From a virus: a DNA stretch of 64,000 nt. Positions 49,933-58,857 of the stretch are shown piece after piece (the first letter of the stretch is position 1; every line of letters starts with the position of its first letter). The notes beneath the pieces are model-generated. The model did not search any database, was not told the origin of the DNA, and worked only from the letters and a program-made list of their open reading frames with translations. The translations under genes were made by a program, and so were the position numbers. Location: positions 1 through 64,000 of IMG/VR virus record IMGVR_UViG_3300050343_000268. One strand, written 5' to 3'.

Positions 49933-51243
49933 TCAATGTGTATCTTGCCAACTTGCTCCAGTATCAGCAGCTGCTGTAATCGGCACACGGAACTTGTAAT
50001 ACTGTCCAGCGATAGGAGCAGCTTTAACAAGTAGTTCTGCTACATGATCAGCTTCAGTTGGTACAACAGAGAGTTGAACTTCATCGTGTACGTAGGCGCA
50101 ACGGGTGTAGTCACGGTTGTAGGTAAGCCCTGCTTGGTTAAGCAAGTCTTGCCCAACTACCACCCAACGCTTGCTGAGTATGGCTCCACATGACTGGAGT
50201 AAATAGTTGAGTGACGCATGCTCTGCGCGACAGAAAATAGGGCGGCCATCGAGGCCCCTAAGACGACCGGTATCACGGACTTTTTGTTTAACAGCATCGA
50301 TAAGTGGCTCCAAACCAGGAATGGCGTCAAGGAATTTGCGTCGCAGCTCTTGACCTAGCTGCTTCTTCTGTGGGTCGGACAGCTCAGGGCTGAGGCTGTG
50401 CCCCATCTTCACGTCACCAGCGCCATAGATAAACGCATAGGTGAGCGTCTTGACTTCCTTACGTGTGCAACCCACACGGTCTGCGTTCTGCTGATGAATA
50501 TCACCGTTAAGGACAACGTCAGCAAAGGCCCCCTCATCAAAGACAGATAGGTAGTGCCCCAACGCCCGAAGTTCCAGGCCTTCCAAGTCAGCCCCGACCA
50601 TGACGTGGCCAGGGTGCGGAATAAACAGCTGCCGCGCCCACGGTGCAGATACAACTTGGCCCAGGTTGGGACCACGGTGTGCGTTCCTCCCGGTCTGCGT
50701 AGCGAGGCTGCAGCTGTGATGGATGCAGTTGTCATGCTCAATAGTGTTGAACCAGGAGTTAGCACCTTCAGACAGCTGCCCTAGCCACTTCTGCAGATGT
50801 GAATAGACGTATGAACATCTCGCACTCTTCATGCAGCAGTTCGTTCTTTTGCTGCAGTGCAAGGTCACGGATCTCAGCTAGGCAAGCTTCATCAACCTTG
50901 AGGCTTACCGCTAGGTCGGTGAGCCGTGTAAAGCGAGCACCACGGAAGGTGCTGTAGCGCCCATGACAATGTTCAGTCTGCTAGTGGGATTGAAATCAAG
51001 CAGCTTAGTGAAAGGTGCACCAGCTACATAGCCCTTTAGCTTTGTTCTGTCTCTTAGGCGTAAAGACTTTGCCTGGCACATAAGGGAAGCGCTTAAGATA
51101 ATTGCTGCTTCTAGGTCCTGCATCTCAGCAGAGAGTTCGTTGCGTACACGTTCTGCAGCTTGTACATCAAAGCGGAAGCCTGATGCTTCTTGCTGAGACA
51201 TGATCTCAGCCATACGCATTTCAAGATGTACACAATCAAGCAT
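49933..51243 (-). CDS. polA: Family A DNA polymerase, polymerase domain (frame broken)
   Basis: The C-terminal half of a T7-type polymerase, about 435 residues, encoded separately from its exonuclease. It opens MLDCVHLEMRMAEIMSQQEA. Motif A is GADLEGLELRALGHYL, motif B is KEVKTLTYAFIYGAG and motif C is CAYVHDEVQLSVV, so the active site is intact. LSEGANSWFNTIEHDN and TQTGRNAHRGPNLGQV match the palm-thumb region of phage polymerases. Indels near 50950 and 50850 break the frame but not the order of motifs. Its ATG overlaps the end of the 79-residue gene upstream. Confidence 0.88.
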
Positions 51244-51475
51244 TGTCAGGTTTCTCCTTATTGAATCCGAATTTTTCAGTCACTTCTTTTTCGCGTTCGT
51301 CTGCTCGCTTCTTCTGTGCAAGCTTCGCTACATTCTCCATGATCTTGAGAGAATCTTCAACTGTTGTTTCATCAGGCATAACAGCACGTACTACTGAAAA
51401 GAGTTCATAAAACTCTTTAGCAGCAACTTGCATCTCTTTTTTAGTTAATGGATCAGTTTTCTTAGGCATAATCAT
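51236..51475 (-). CDS. Small charged protein between the two polymerase genes (79 aa)
   Basis: A 79-residue Lys/Glu-rich helical protein (PLTKKEMQVAAKEFYELFSV, VMPDETTVEDSLKIMENVAK). It starts inside the end of the exonuclease gene (ATGATTATGCC over the stop) and ends inside the polymerase start (ATGCTTGA). It therefore replaces the normal covalent link between the two domains. It may tether or regulate them. I recall similar sequences in cyanophages but not a named family. Confidence 0.6.
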   Translation of the reverse strand: MIMPKKTDPLTKKEMQVAAKEFYELFSVVRAVMPDETTVEDSLKIMENVAKLAQKKRADEREKEVTEKFGFNKEKPDNA

Positions 51476-51990
51476 TCATCCTGCGGAGCATGAGCTCATA
51501 TAGTTTTACGGTAACTTCTGTATCTTGAATACAGTAGTCAAGCATTTCTGGGGTGTAAACATCCCAAGCAGCTTCGTGCTTACCGAAGTCACCTTTGAAA
51601 CACTTAAGGCGATAGCCCCATGCCTCTAGGCTATGACGGCCATAGAGCTTTTGTGGCATACCGATTGGCCGACGTTCGTGATCACGGTCAGCAATGTGTG
51701 GATAGAACAGACTGACTAAGAACAAGAGTGTCGATGACTTGACCTTGATAGTCAAAGTCGTATGTCTCTTTAATTAGAGGAATGTCATAGCCAATAATAT
51801 TGTGTCCAATAAGTACATCAGCTTGGCGTAGGCTTTCAATGCCATCATCAAGATCTAAGCGCGGAGCATCCCACACAAGTGGCTTGTCAGATTGACTTAA
51901 GTCACGTGCAACAATGCAATGAATTTTAGAACCACGACGCAAGAGGCCAGTAGATTCAAGGTCAAATAGAAGTGCTGTTGTTGTTTTCAT
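51462..51990 (-). CDS. 3'-5' exonuclease domain of the DNA polymerase as a separate gene
   Basis: A product of about 175 residues. MKTTTALLFDLESTG gives Exo I (Asp-x-Glu), VLIGHNIIGYDIPLI gives Exo II, and MLDYCIQDTEVTVKLYELML gives Exo III with Tyr-x3-Asp. In T7-type polymerases this proofreading domain is fused to the polymerase. One extra base near 51715 interrupts the frame (DTLVLSRLFYP in the restored reading). ATG at 51990 overlaps the deaminase-like gene. Confidence 0.8.
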
Positions 51991-52549
51991 TGATTTGTTC
52001 GTCATATTGTGAAGCATCGAAACTGCTTGATTCTGTCGGGCTATGCGTGTAGAGATCTTTGTCTTGGAATTGTTGTTCCCTGTCATCGAATCTAGGAGCT
52101 TGATTGTTGTTTTCAAAGCGTTCGTCTGCATCGTCAAATAGTGGTTCAATGGATATAAAAAGTTCTCGTGCTAATCGTGCTGCACGTCTAAATTCGTCCT
52201 TGTAATAAGGCTCCCATTCGTGAGCTAGGACGATAATTTTGCGAATGCCCATCAGATAAAGCTGAAAGACGGACGCAGAGAATGGGTATCGTGTCGAGTA
52301 AATAACTGCACCAGTGATAGGTGTGCCACGTTTACAGGCAGTGGCAATAGCATATGTAATGCAATCCAGCTCTACTTTGCAGTCAGCCAGAATACTTCTA
52401 CCATCACCGCAAATCTCTCGATCACGGATAATTACACATCCACCAGGAGCAATAGGGTGAGTACTGCCAGTAGATACTTGCTTGGCAAGATCCATAAAGT
52501 ATTTATCCTTGTTTTTGATAAAGGTTGGGTCTGACTTTGGTGCAGGCAT
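51962..52549 (-). CDS. Cytidine/dCMP deaminase-like protein lacking zinc ligands
   Basis: A 195-residue protein. Residues about 25-135 follow the deaminase fold (HPIAPGGCVIIRDREICGDG, CITYAIATACKRGTP, ITGAVIYSTRYPFSASVFQL, YLMGIRKIIVLAHEWEPYY). The zinc signature is missing: the expected (His/Cys)-Ala-Glu reads KVELD, and Pro-Cys-x-x-Cys reads YPFSASV. It is therefore probably not a deaminase but a binding or regulatory derivative. The C-terminal 55 residues are acidic and Asn/Gln rich and look disordered. Confidence 0.55.
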   Translation of the reverse strand: MPAPKSDPTFIKNKDKYFMDLAKQVSTGSTHPIAPGGCVIIRDREICGDGRSILADCKVELDCITYAIATACKRGTPITGAVIYSTRYPFSASVFQLYLMGIRKIIVLAHEWEPYYKDEFRRAARLARELFISIEPLFDDADERFENNNQAPRFDDREQQFQDKDLYTHSPTESSSFDASQYDEQINENNNSTSI

Positions 52550-52599
52550 ATCTCACATATTGAGTCGGTTGTTTCTATATTAGATAAGTGAACTAATAA

Positions 52600-52953
52600 A
52601 TGAGACATATGGATTACGGCAAGTTCAAAAAAGAATATGACGAATTTGAGGAATATAATATGAATCGCATGCCATATGAATCAATTAACAAAAAATCCTT
52701 GGCCTGGCTTGATGTTCGTAATAATTATGGCAAGCAAGATATGGTCAACAGTCCAGCTCATTACACACGAGGCAGTCAGGAAGTCATTGACATTATTGAG
52801 CAAGCTATCACTGATGCACCTGGTAATACAGAAGGATATCTACAAGGCCAAGCGTTGAAATATCTGTTGCGTGTATGGCTTAAGGACAACCCTAAGCAAG
52901 ACTGTGAGAAAGCGGTCTGGTATTTAAATCGACTTATCGATAAACTCGACTAA
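52600..52953 (+). CDS. DUF3310 protein on the opposite strand
   Basis: A 117-residue protein. VNSPAHYTRGSQEVIDIIEQ, GYLQGQALKYLLRVWLKD and DCEKAVWYLNRLI are the DUF3310 signature, often labelled nucleotide kinase-like without proof. It lies alone on the plus strand between divergent and convergent minus-strand genes, with TATATT upstream (52576-52581). A GCCGGC hairpin follows it. Confidence 0.85.
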   Translation: MRHMDYGKFKKEYDEFEEYNMNRMPYESINKKSLAWLDVRNNYGKQDMVNSPAHYTRGSQEVIDIIEQAITDAPGNTEGYLQGQALKYLLRVWLKDNPKQDCEKAVWYLNRLIDKLD

Positions 52954-52959
52954 CAAATG

Positions 52960-52975
52960 GCCGGCGTTAGCCGGC
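52960..52975. terminator. GCCGGC-GTTA-GCCGGC hairpin between convergent genes
   Basis: A 6-bp GC-rich stem lies directly after the stop of the DUF3310 gene and overlaps the stop of the convergent minus-strand gene. It would act on both transcripts; there is no strong T-run. A close relative (GCCGG-TGTTAG-CCGGC) lies at 60035-60050 in the same setting. Confidence 0.5.
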
Positions 52976-53397
52976 TAACATCGTTGAAAGTAAAGGTCAC
53001 CGTCTGCATGTGAGAGAGATTCAAACTCTTGAATATGGGGGCGGATTTTTTCTAACAAGGTTTTAGTGTCTATAGAGGCGTGTTTGAAAGTACAGGCATA
53101 GCCTTGAGAGAATGGTATGTGCTGATGAATTGGTATGTACCACATTAAAGGAATAAGGCAGTCCCAAGGCTCAAGACCCTGTGATGCCCAACAATTAAGC
53201 TCTTCTAACCGAGCTGCCGTCTTAATAATATGAGCTTCATGTGCTTCAGATTCAGGTATAAATAATTCATTATATGGAGAAACGATAGCATGCCTCCACA
53301 TTATGGTTCCATCTCTATGTATTAAACGACAGGGATGAACTTGGTTACCAGAAGGTAAGTTATAAAGAGACGCTGGCGAAAGATGCTTAACCATCAA
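52975..53397 (-). CDS. Unknown protein (140 aa)
   Basis: A 140-residue protein with many His and Trp residues (PSGNQVHPCRLIHRDGTIMW, HEAHIIKTAARLEELNCWAS, LIPLMWYIPIHQHIPFSQGY). No family was recognised. It overlaps the end of the methyltransferase-like gene by four bases. Confidence 0.5.
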   Translation of the reverse strand: MMVKHLSPASLYNLPSGNQVHPCRLIHRDGTIMWRHAIVSPYNELFIPESEAHEAHIIKTAARLEELNCWASQGLEPWDCLIPLMWYIPIHQHIPFSQGYACTFKHASIDTKTLLEKIRPHIQEFESLSHADGDLYFQRC

Positions 53398-53978
53398 ACG
53401 TTACCTTTACGCTCTTCGTAATATTCAAGATCTCTTTGCCAAGAATCACCAGTAAACTCATTTAATACTACTCGACCGATATCACGAAAACTATTATAGA
53501 AAAGTGAAACTTTGTCTACAGAGGTAATCGTCACATCTACTGGTGGTCCATAGATAATAAGGTTCCAGGTTGAAGGGCAGACTGGTTCAAATCCTTTGGC
53601 AGTAGCCCTTAGCTGTTTAATACGTTTGAATGGAATACAGAAGGGATAGTCAAGCAAAGCGGGTGCTGCTCGTAGAATCTCAGATGCATTAGTGAAGAAA
53701 ACAAAACTATTGATATGGTGATTACGATACTCATTAATTGTTTTATTCAGCCAGATGCGAGTTGTACGTACAGCTCCTTTTGGTGCGACAAACACATTCC
53801 CATGCCAGTGTTCCTGTAATGGGTTAGCTTCTACAGACGGTACAGAAGTAGCATCGACAAGCACTTGTTGTACAGGGTCAGAAGTAGGATCAAAGTCAAT
53901 TGATCCCATGACAGTACGTGCACGTTCAATGATTTGAGGGGTGGGTATAACGGGAGTTTTAATCCAGAAGCTTTTAGC
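53394..53978 (-). CDS. Dam-like phage methyltransferase homologue without the catalytic motif
   Basis: A protein of 171 residues from ATG 53909, longer if translation starts upstream. TPQIIERARTVMGSIDFDP, WHGNVFVAP, WLNKTINEYR, FCIPFKRIKQL and LIIYGPP follow the phage N6-adenine methyltransferase layout. The family's catalytic Asn/Asp-Pro-Pro-(Tyr/Trp) should follow FV, but the sequence there is APKGAV, so activity is doubtful. The conserved TPQIIERAR lies before the first ATG; ATT at 53963 is the only upstream alternative start. The gene begins right after the TAA of the 53979 gene, in the same frame, so readthrough would fuse the two. Confidence 0.5.
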   Translation of the reverse strand, partial: AKSFWIKTPVIPTPQIIERARTVMGSIDFDPTSDPVQQVLVDATSVPSVEANPLQEHWHGNVFVAPKGAVRTTRIWLNKTINEYRNHHINSFVFFTNASEILRAAPALLDYPFCIPFKRIKQLRATAKGFEPVCPSTWNLIIYGPPVDVTITSVDKVSLFYNSFRDIGRVVLNEFTGDSWQRDLEYYEERKGNV

Positions 53979-54401
53979 TTATCCGCTAAATTCTGCTGTG
54001 ATCGCTCTGAGGCTTTCTTGGCCCCCTCCTGCTTCGAGACTAAATGTTCTTGTTCCAGCATCACTGATCAATGTAATTAATACGTTTTTAGACCAGTCAT
54101 TCTCGTCAATTTCCTCAAGCAGTGAACGCAAAAACTCCACAATTTCTGTATCCTCTTCGCGTTCAGCAGAGACTAAATCAGATTCAACATCATGGCCTGA
54201 CATATATGTTGTGGAGTCGTTAACTAAATTGATGACTAAGGAGCCGGCACCTGAGGTTTCAACTCCATTCATAGCAACGTTGATTAAGTCTGTAAGAATA
54301 AGTTCAGCAGTAGCAGCCAAAAACTTTTGTTCATTGGTTTTTTCTTCGCCGAATTTATCGGATTGAAGAAGTTGCTGAAGTAAATCTGTACGTCTAGACA
54401 T
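53979..54401 (-). CDS. Acidic helical protein (140 aa), unknown
   Basis: A 140-residue protein (TDLLQQLLQSDKFGEEKTNE, AELILTDLINVAMNG, VEFLRSLLEEIDENDWSK). It ends in TAA in the same frame as the methyltransferase-like gene. No family was recognised. Confidence 0.5.
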   Translation of the reverse strand: MSRRTDLLQQLLQSDKFGEEKTNEQKFLAATAELILTDLINVAMNGVETSGAGSLVINLVNDSTTYMSGHDVESDLVSAEREEDTEIVEFLRSLLEEIDENDWSKNVLITLISDAGTRTFSLEAGGGQESLRAITAEFSG

Positions 54402-54433
54402 AATTGAATGACTCTTTGTTTAGGATAAGTAAT

Positions 54434-55249
54434 TTAAAATTCTTCTGTGGGGTTTTCATCGTTTTCCTCGTTATCAGTTGGAGCACGAAACAAACCAGGA
54501 TTAGAAGGTTCTGTTTGAGAGATATGTTTGCCAGCTAAAATATCGGTCATAACAGCTTCAAACCTATCAACATACTGCGTGTTTGGATCTAGCAAGAGCG
54601 CTGCCCTAGCTTCGATTTCAGCAGTATCATCTTTCTTCTGCTCCTCTTTAATTGCTTCTTCAATTACATATTCTTGTACTTGTTGACGTAACGTGTGTAA
54701 TTGACAAGCTAGTTCAAAGGAATCGACGTAACTGTCTTGATCTACAAATACTCCAACGTGTTGAGGAATCAGATGGAAAGGGTTGCAGCAATACTTTTCA
54801 CCACAGGTAGTCTTTACACCAGTAAAACCTAAGTCTCCCCATGTGAACCACATAGCTACACGTTGTGGGTGATGTTGAGTTGAGGTAGAGATACCAGGCC
54901 TGCGCCATGCAAACTGAGGCTGCTTGGTTCTAGGATTTACTACTCCGTTCCACATCCAGCATTCGTCTGGTTGACCAATATCAACTTGTGACCAAAACTT
55001 GAGTGCTTTATTCCTGTATTTTTTCATCAAGCGATCAATATCAAATGACAACATGCCTTCCCTTGCGGAGCTTACGCATCGCACACAGGCCTGATGGCTG
55101 TCATAGCGCATTGAGTGAGAACTAAATCTACCAAGAGAGTGACCACTGTAGATACACAGTTCGCCTTCTTCAGCAGTATTGGACATTTGCAAATGGCGTC
55201 TACCGTAAGCATGTCCTCCTCTTCGTTTATTAGGTTGAGCTTCAGCCAT
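54434..55249 (-). CDS. HNH-like (His-Me finger) nuclease or zinc-binding protein
   Basis: A 271-residue protein. Residues about 90-175 show the His-Me finger pattern of phage and cyanophage proteins: ECWMWNGVVNP, QRVAMWFTWGDLGF, TTCGEKYCCNPFHLIPQ, with the final Asn-Pro-x-His motif. The N-terminus has a Cys pair (HQACVRCVSS) and the C-terminal 90 residues are acidic and helical. It may be a mobile nuclease or a replication accessory protein. Confidence 0.6.
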   Translation of the reverse strand: MAEAQPNKRRGGHAYGRRHLQMSNTAEEGELCIYSGHSLGRFSSHSMRYDSHQACVRCVSSAREGMLSFDIDRLMKKYRNKALKFWSQVDIGQPDECWMWNGVVNPRTKQPQFAWRRPGISTSTQHHPQRVAMWFTWGDLGFTGVKTTCGEKYCCNPFHLIPQHVGVFVDQDSYVDSFELACQLHTLRQQVQEYVIEEAIKEEQKKDDTAEIEARAALLLDPNTQYVDRFEAVMTDILAGKHISQTEPSNPGLFRAPTDNEENDENPTEEF

Positions 55250-55486
55250 TTAGTTCTCTGATTTGGTACTAGCAAACGTGCCGCCCAATGCTGGGTATTG
55301 ATCATCGGCTGGCAATGCAGTCAATTGATGGTTAATCATGTATTCATAACGTGTGCTATTTTCATACTTTATACGAACAAGTTTAGTGTTGGGGGTGTAG
55401 TACTCAGGCTTACCTACAACAAGCGCTGTCATGTCATTAGAAGACACACGTACCCGCAATCCAATCTGAATATCTGATGATTTCAT
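55250..55486 (-). CDS. Small beta-rich protein (78 aa), unknown
   Basis: A 78-residue protein (IQIGLRVRVSSNDMTALVVG, KLVRIKYENSTRYEYMINHQ) with strands like a small SH3 barrel. It starts 20 bases downstream of the primase-helicase stop and abuts the HNH-like gene. Confidence 0.5.
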   Translation of the reverse strand: MKSSDIQIGLRVRVSSNDMTALVVGKPEYYTPNTKLVRIKYENSTRYEYMINHQLTALPADDQYPALGGTFASTKSEN

Positions 55487-55506
55487 TTATAAAAAATATA
55501 TAGTGT

Positions 55507-57730
55507 TTAAAAGTCGTTGAGAATATGATCGTCAGTTAATGGATCGTCAGTAGGACGAATCCATAGTCGAACTGATTTAACCTTATTCGTAACAGGATCT
55601 TTGCGTGAAGTGTTTAATCGTCTCCAGCCAAGTGTTTGTAAAACATCAGCTACTCGACGAGCTTCGCGTCGTCCTTGCTGCCTGGGGTCAAGGTCAAGTG
55701 CTTTGGTAAGAACCTCAGCAGCTGAAACCTCTTCTTTCAGACTGACGTAATGACTAATCTTTTCCATCCAAGGATCTGGATCGCCAAACTCTTGGATGTA
55801 CTCAGCGATCTGAGCGATCTCACCGCTATTGAATTCATATGAATTGCCATCACGATAAGCTTGAACAGCTGATGCCCATAGGGAATCACGTTCTTCACTA
55901 ATCTGCTTCCAAGGAATTAAGAAGCCGCTGCCGATCTCAAGAGGTACAAAGCGGCGATTGCCTGTACTATCAACGAGAAACTGGTTACGATTAGTCGTGC
56001 CAATCATAACAAAGCGACGAAGTAGTCGCTCAGGAAGACTAGCATATGGTCTTCTTACTTCATCACAACGTGTTGTAATTAGGTTCTTGAAGTTCTCAAT
56101 GTTGCGTGATTGGAAGAAGTGGTCAATCTCAGGGAGCTCTAGCAACCAAGCAACGTGCAACCTGTATTGCTCTTTCATTAAGGTCTCTAATGGAGTAGAG
56201 ACTTCAGCAAAGAGCTTCTCAGGGACAAGACTACGGCTAAACATTGACTTACCTACACCTTGAGCACCAACTAAGATTGGGAGCCAGGACATAGAACAGC
56301 CAGGGTTATAAGCACGAGCTACTGCACCAATCATCATGCGCTGCATGGCAAGCGTTGACAGATGATTTTTGTTGCCTAAGAACACTTCACCAATACGATC
56401 CCAATCTTTATGTGGGATGGCGTGAGCGGAGCAAGAATCCAAGTAACGTCTAATAGGGCAGTACCTGTTCTTACCAGCTGCGTATTGAATGGCAGCTTTT
56501 ATACGCTGCTTCAGGAATAAAGACTCCGTGCTCGCAAGCAAGCTTGGTAGTCATTAAGTCAAGGTCATTACCCTCTAGCTCAATGGTTTTACCATTAGCG
56601 TCGTCATATTCAATTGCCCCTGTAAGTTCGTTCTTACGAAGGTTAGTCAAAATTTCTTTGACCTTTTTTACATCGTCTTCGCGCTCTTTAGCAGCATCAC
56701 TGCCTGAACGCTTGGGTCTACCTTTTGTTCTTTTAGCTTGAGAAGCATCAGGTATGGGCTCAAATTCAGGATCCAATTTCACCTCCAGGTTATTAATTAC
56801 ATCATCAAAGTTTGGTAGAGCATCAAATTCTATGTAGCCTACCGCCGATCCAACAGCACCAAAGCGTAACTCTGGCGGTAATTGTGATGACCAACTACTG
56901 CTTTGTCTTTTTGCTAGTGAGTATAACTTAGCAGGTCCACTATGATTACCGAGACCGCGCCATTTAAATGGTTGAATATTCTCACGTTTCTCGCCGTGAT
57001 GTCCACGCAATACCCAGTCAACCCAGTCATCAAACACAGGCTGACCAATAGCTGCACAGGCAGCCATAACAGGTACATAGCGAGTTTCATACTCGCCATC
57101 TTCTGATGGTACTAAGAAGTTTCTTAGTAACCACTGACAACGCTTGATGTCTGCATCAGTTACGTCTGAAGCAACAAAGTCTGTTGGATCATCGTAATCA
57201 ATGTCAGTTAGCAGAAACTCAGGGACTAATGCATCTGCATTGATAAGCCATTCAGCCTTGGTGTTGCCATACCAAAGCCGCTCAGGCTTCTGTCCGCAGT
57301 TATCTTTGATTGTCTCAATACCAAGGTCAGCAAATAGTCTGTTGACTACAAGCCAGTAAGCACCGCGATGCTGTGACGTGGTCTTAAGTTCTAGCTCAAG
57401 GGGAAACAAAGCACGGAACCTGTGCTCTGATTCGGTATGACTAGCAGTGGTATAAGTAGCAACACACCAGTTACGGGCAGTATCTGTATTCCAAAATGCA
57501 TCGAGGGTAGTGTCGCCATCGATATCTACAACAACTAAGTTGCTGCCTGATGCATTATCAACACGTCTGTGCCTGCCAACAAAATGAGTGGCGCACCAGC
57601 CATAGCCAGCTTCCACCCATCCTCGTAGCCATGTGAGACTTTCTTCAATGTTTAACCAGCCCTGAGCTGGTTGCTTTTCTTTGTTGCGGCAGTCTTTATG
57701 AACTGCAATCCGCAGCTTCATTATTGTCAT
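55507..57730 (-). CDS. Primase-helicase: AEP-type primase fused to VirE-type helicase (one frameshift)
   Basis: Two frames (56471-57730 and 55507-56541) join with a one-base correction near 56490 to give about 740 residues. The N-terminal domain looks like an archaeo-eukaryotic primase: SNLVVVDIDGD carries the metal-binding Asp pair, and ASHTESEHRFRALFPL a basic strand. The C-terminal domain is a VirE/DUF5906-type AAA helicase: WLPILVGAQGVGKSMFSRSL (Walker A), LLELPEIDHF (Walker B), IGTTNRNQFLVDSTGNRRF (sensor and arginine finger). It would prime and unwind at the fork. T7-type cyanophages normally use a TOPRIM-DnaB type gp4 instead. Confidence 0.75.
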
Positions 57731-58472
57731 CCTCTGGATATAGTTCGTGGAACATTTTTGCTCTTTTTAAAAAGCGTGATTCATAGAGTTCAAGCTGGTC
57801 TCCATCAATGAAGATCGCTTGAGTTGTCTCTTCAGTGGCTACCAAAATCAGTGCCACGTCACATAGAAACCCGACACGCTCGTTCAATGCGTATCGATAT
57901 GCAGCCATCTGCTGCGCACACTTTTGAAACTTTCTCCATCCGCCATACCCGACACGATCACCTCTGTCTGGTGAAAAGGCGGAGTATGGGCCATTGCTGG
58001 TTTTGAAGTCAGCAATTACTTTTACACCACCAATCTCTCCAATGAGATCAGGGCATCCAGCAAATAAATGTTCAGTACTCCAGACATATGCGACTTCTTT
58101 GTCATCACTACGTAAGTTATTCCAGTCAGGGCGAAGTGGTCGCTCAGACCAATGAATTGTATCAAACCAATCTAGGTATTGGGATAACCCATTCCAAAAT
58201 GGTTGATATTCTTCAGGTACTCCTGGATCTAACCCACGTAGATAATTTTCACACCCAAGGTGAATAGCAGTGCCACGTGTCGCAGCAGCTTCTAGCGCAC
58301 CTGGGTTTTTGTCCTGCCACTGCCGCAAGCCTGCTTTCGACTTTTCACTTTCAGTACCTGAAAGGACGGTCGTGACTGACGGCATGTAGAGACCCGAACA
58401 TAGATATTTGCGGTGTCCTGCCGACGTCTGTATACGATAAGGCTTATCATGAGTGGTTGAGTTTGTCATCAA
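57696..58472 (-). CDS. PD-(D/E)XK exonuclease (RecB/Cas4-like)
   Basis: A 258-residue nuclease. LYMPSVTTVLSGTES and ATRGTAIHLGCENYLRG form the N-terminal helices with the His-x3-Glu motif; HLFAGCPDLIGEIGGVKVIA carries the Asp and DFKTSNG carries the Asp-x-Lys; KCAQQMAAYRYALNE is the Q-motif helix. It would resect DNA ends in recombination or break down host DNA. It overlaps the primase-helicase gene by 35 bases. Confidence 0.85.
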   Translation of the reverse strand: MMTNSTTHDKPYRIQTSAGHRKYLCSGLYMPSVTTVLSGTESEKSKAGLRQWQDKNPGALEAAATRGTAIHLGCENYLRGLDPGVPEEYQPFWNGLSQYLDWFDTIHWSERPLRPDWNNLRSDDKEVAYVWSTEHLFAGCPDLIGEIGGVKVIADFKTSNGPYSAFSPDRGDRVGYGGWRKFQKCAQQMAAYRYALNERVGFLCDVALILVATEETTQAIFIDGDQLELYESRFLKRAKMFHELYPEDDNNEAADCSS

Positions 58473-58855
58473 TAATCTGATTCTTGTTCTACGCTTTGTG
58501 CAAAGTTTTGACTGTACGTTGGGCCTTGGCTAAATTCCTGCCCTTGAGCATTGCTTTCGGGTGACGGTTGAAACATTTGATATAAAGTCCCCACTGCCTG
58601 ACCAACTGCATCAACAACATTTGAATTTGCATCAAGTTGCTGTTTTAATTCATTCACTTCTTGGCGAAGTGCAATGATGTGATCCATCAAGGAAGGTGGC
58701 TTAACTACCTGTGGTTGTTGTGCAGCAACTGGTGCTGGTTGAGTTGGTGCAGCTGGTGCGTTATCTCCAGGCACTTGTCCAGCCATGATTTGAGCCAGAC
58801 GAGCTTGCATTTCTGGAGGTAGATTTTGTAATGCAGGTGAAATTGGTTGAGACAT
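58469..58855 (-). CDS. Pro/Gln-rich protein with a central coiled coil (128 aa)
   Basis: A 128-residue protein. The low-complexity Pro/Ala/Gln N-terminus is followed by a coiled coil (LMDHIIALRQEVNELKQQLD) and a polar, Gln/Ser-rich acidic tail. The gene overlaps the nuclease start by four bases. It may be an assembly or accessory factor of replication proteins. No family was recognised. Confidence 0.5.
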   Translation of the reverse strand: MSQPISPALQNLPPEMQARLAQIMAGQVPGDNAPAAPTQPAPVAAQQPQVVKPPSLMDHIIALRQEVNELKQQLDANSNVVDAVGQAVGTLYQMFQPSPESNAQGQEFSQGPTYSQNFAQSVEQESDY

Positions 58856-58857
58856 AA

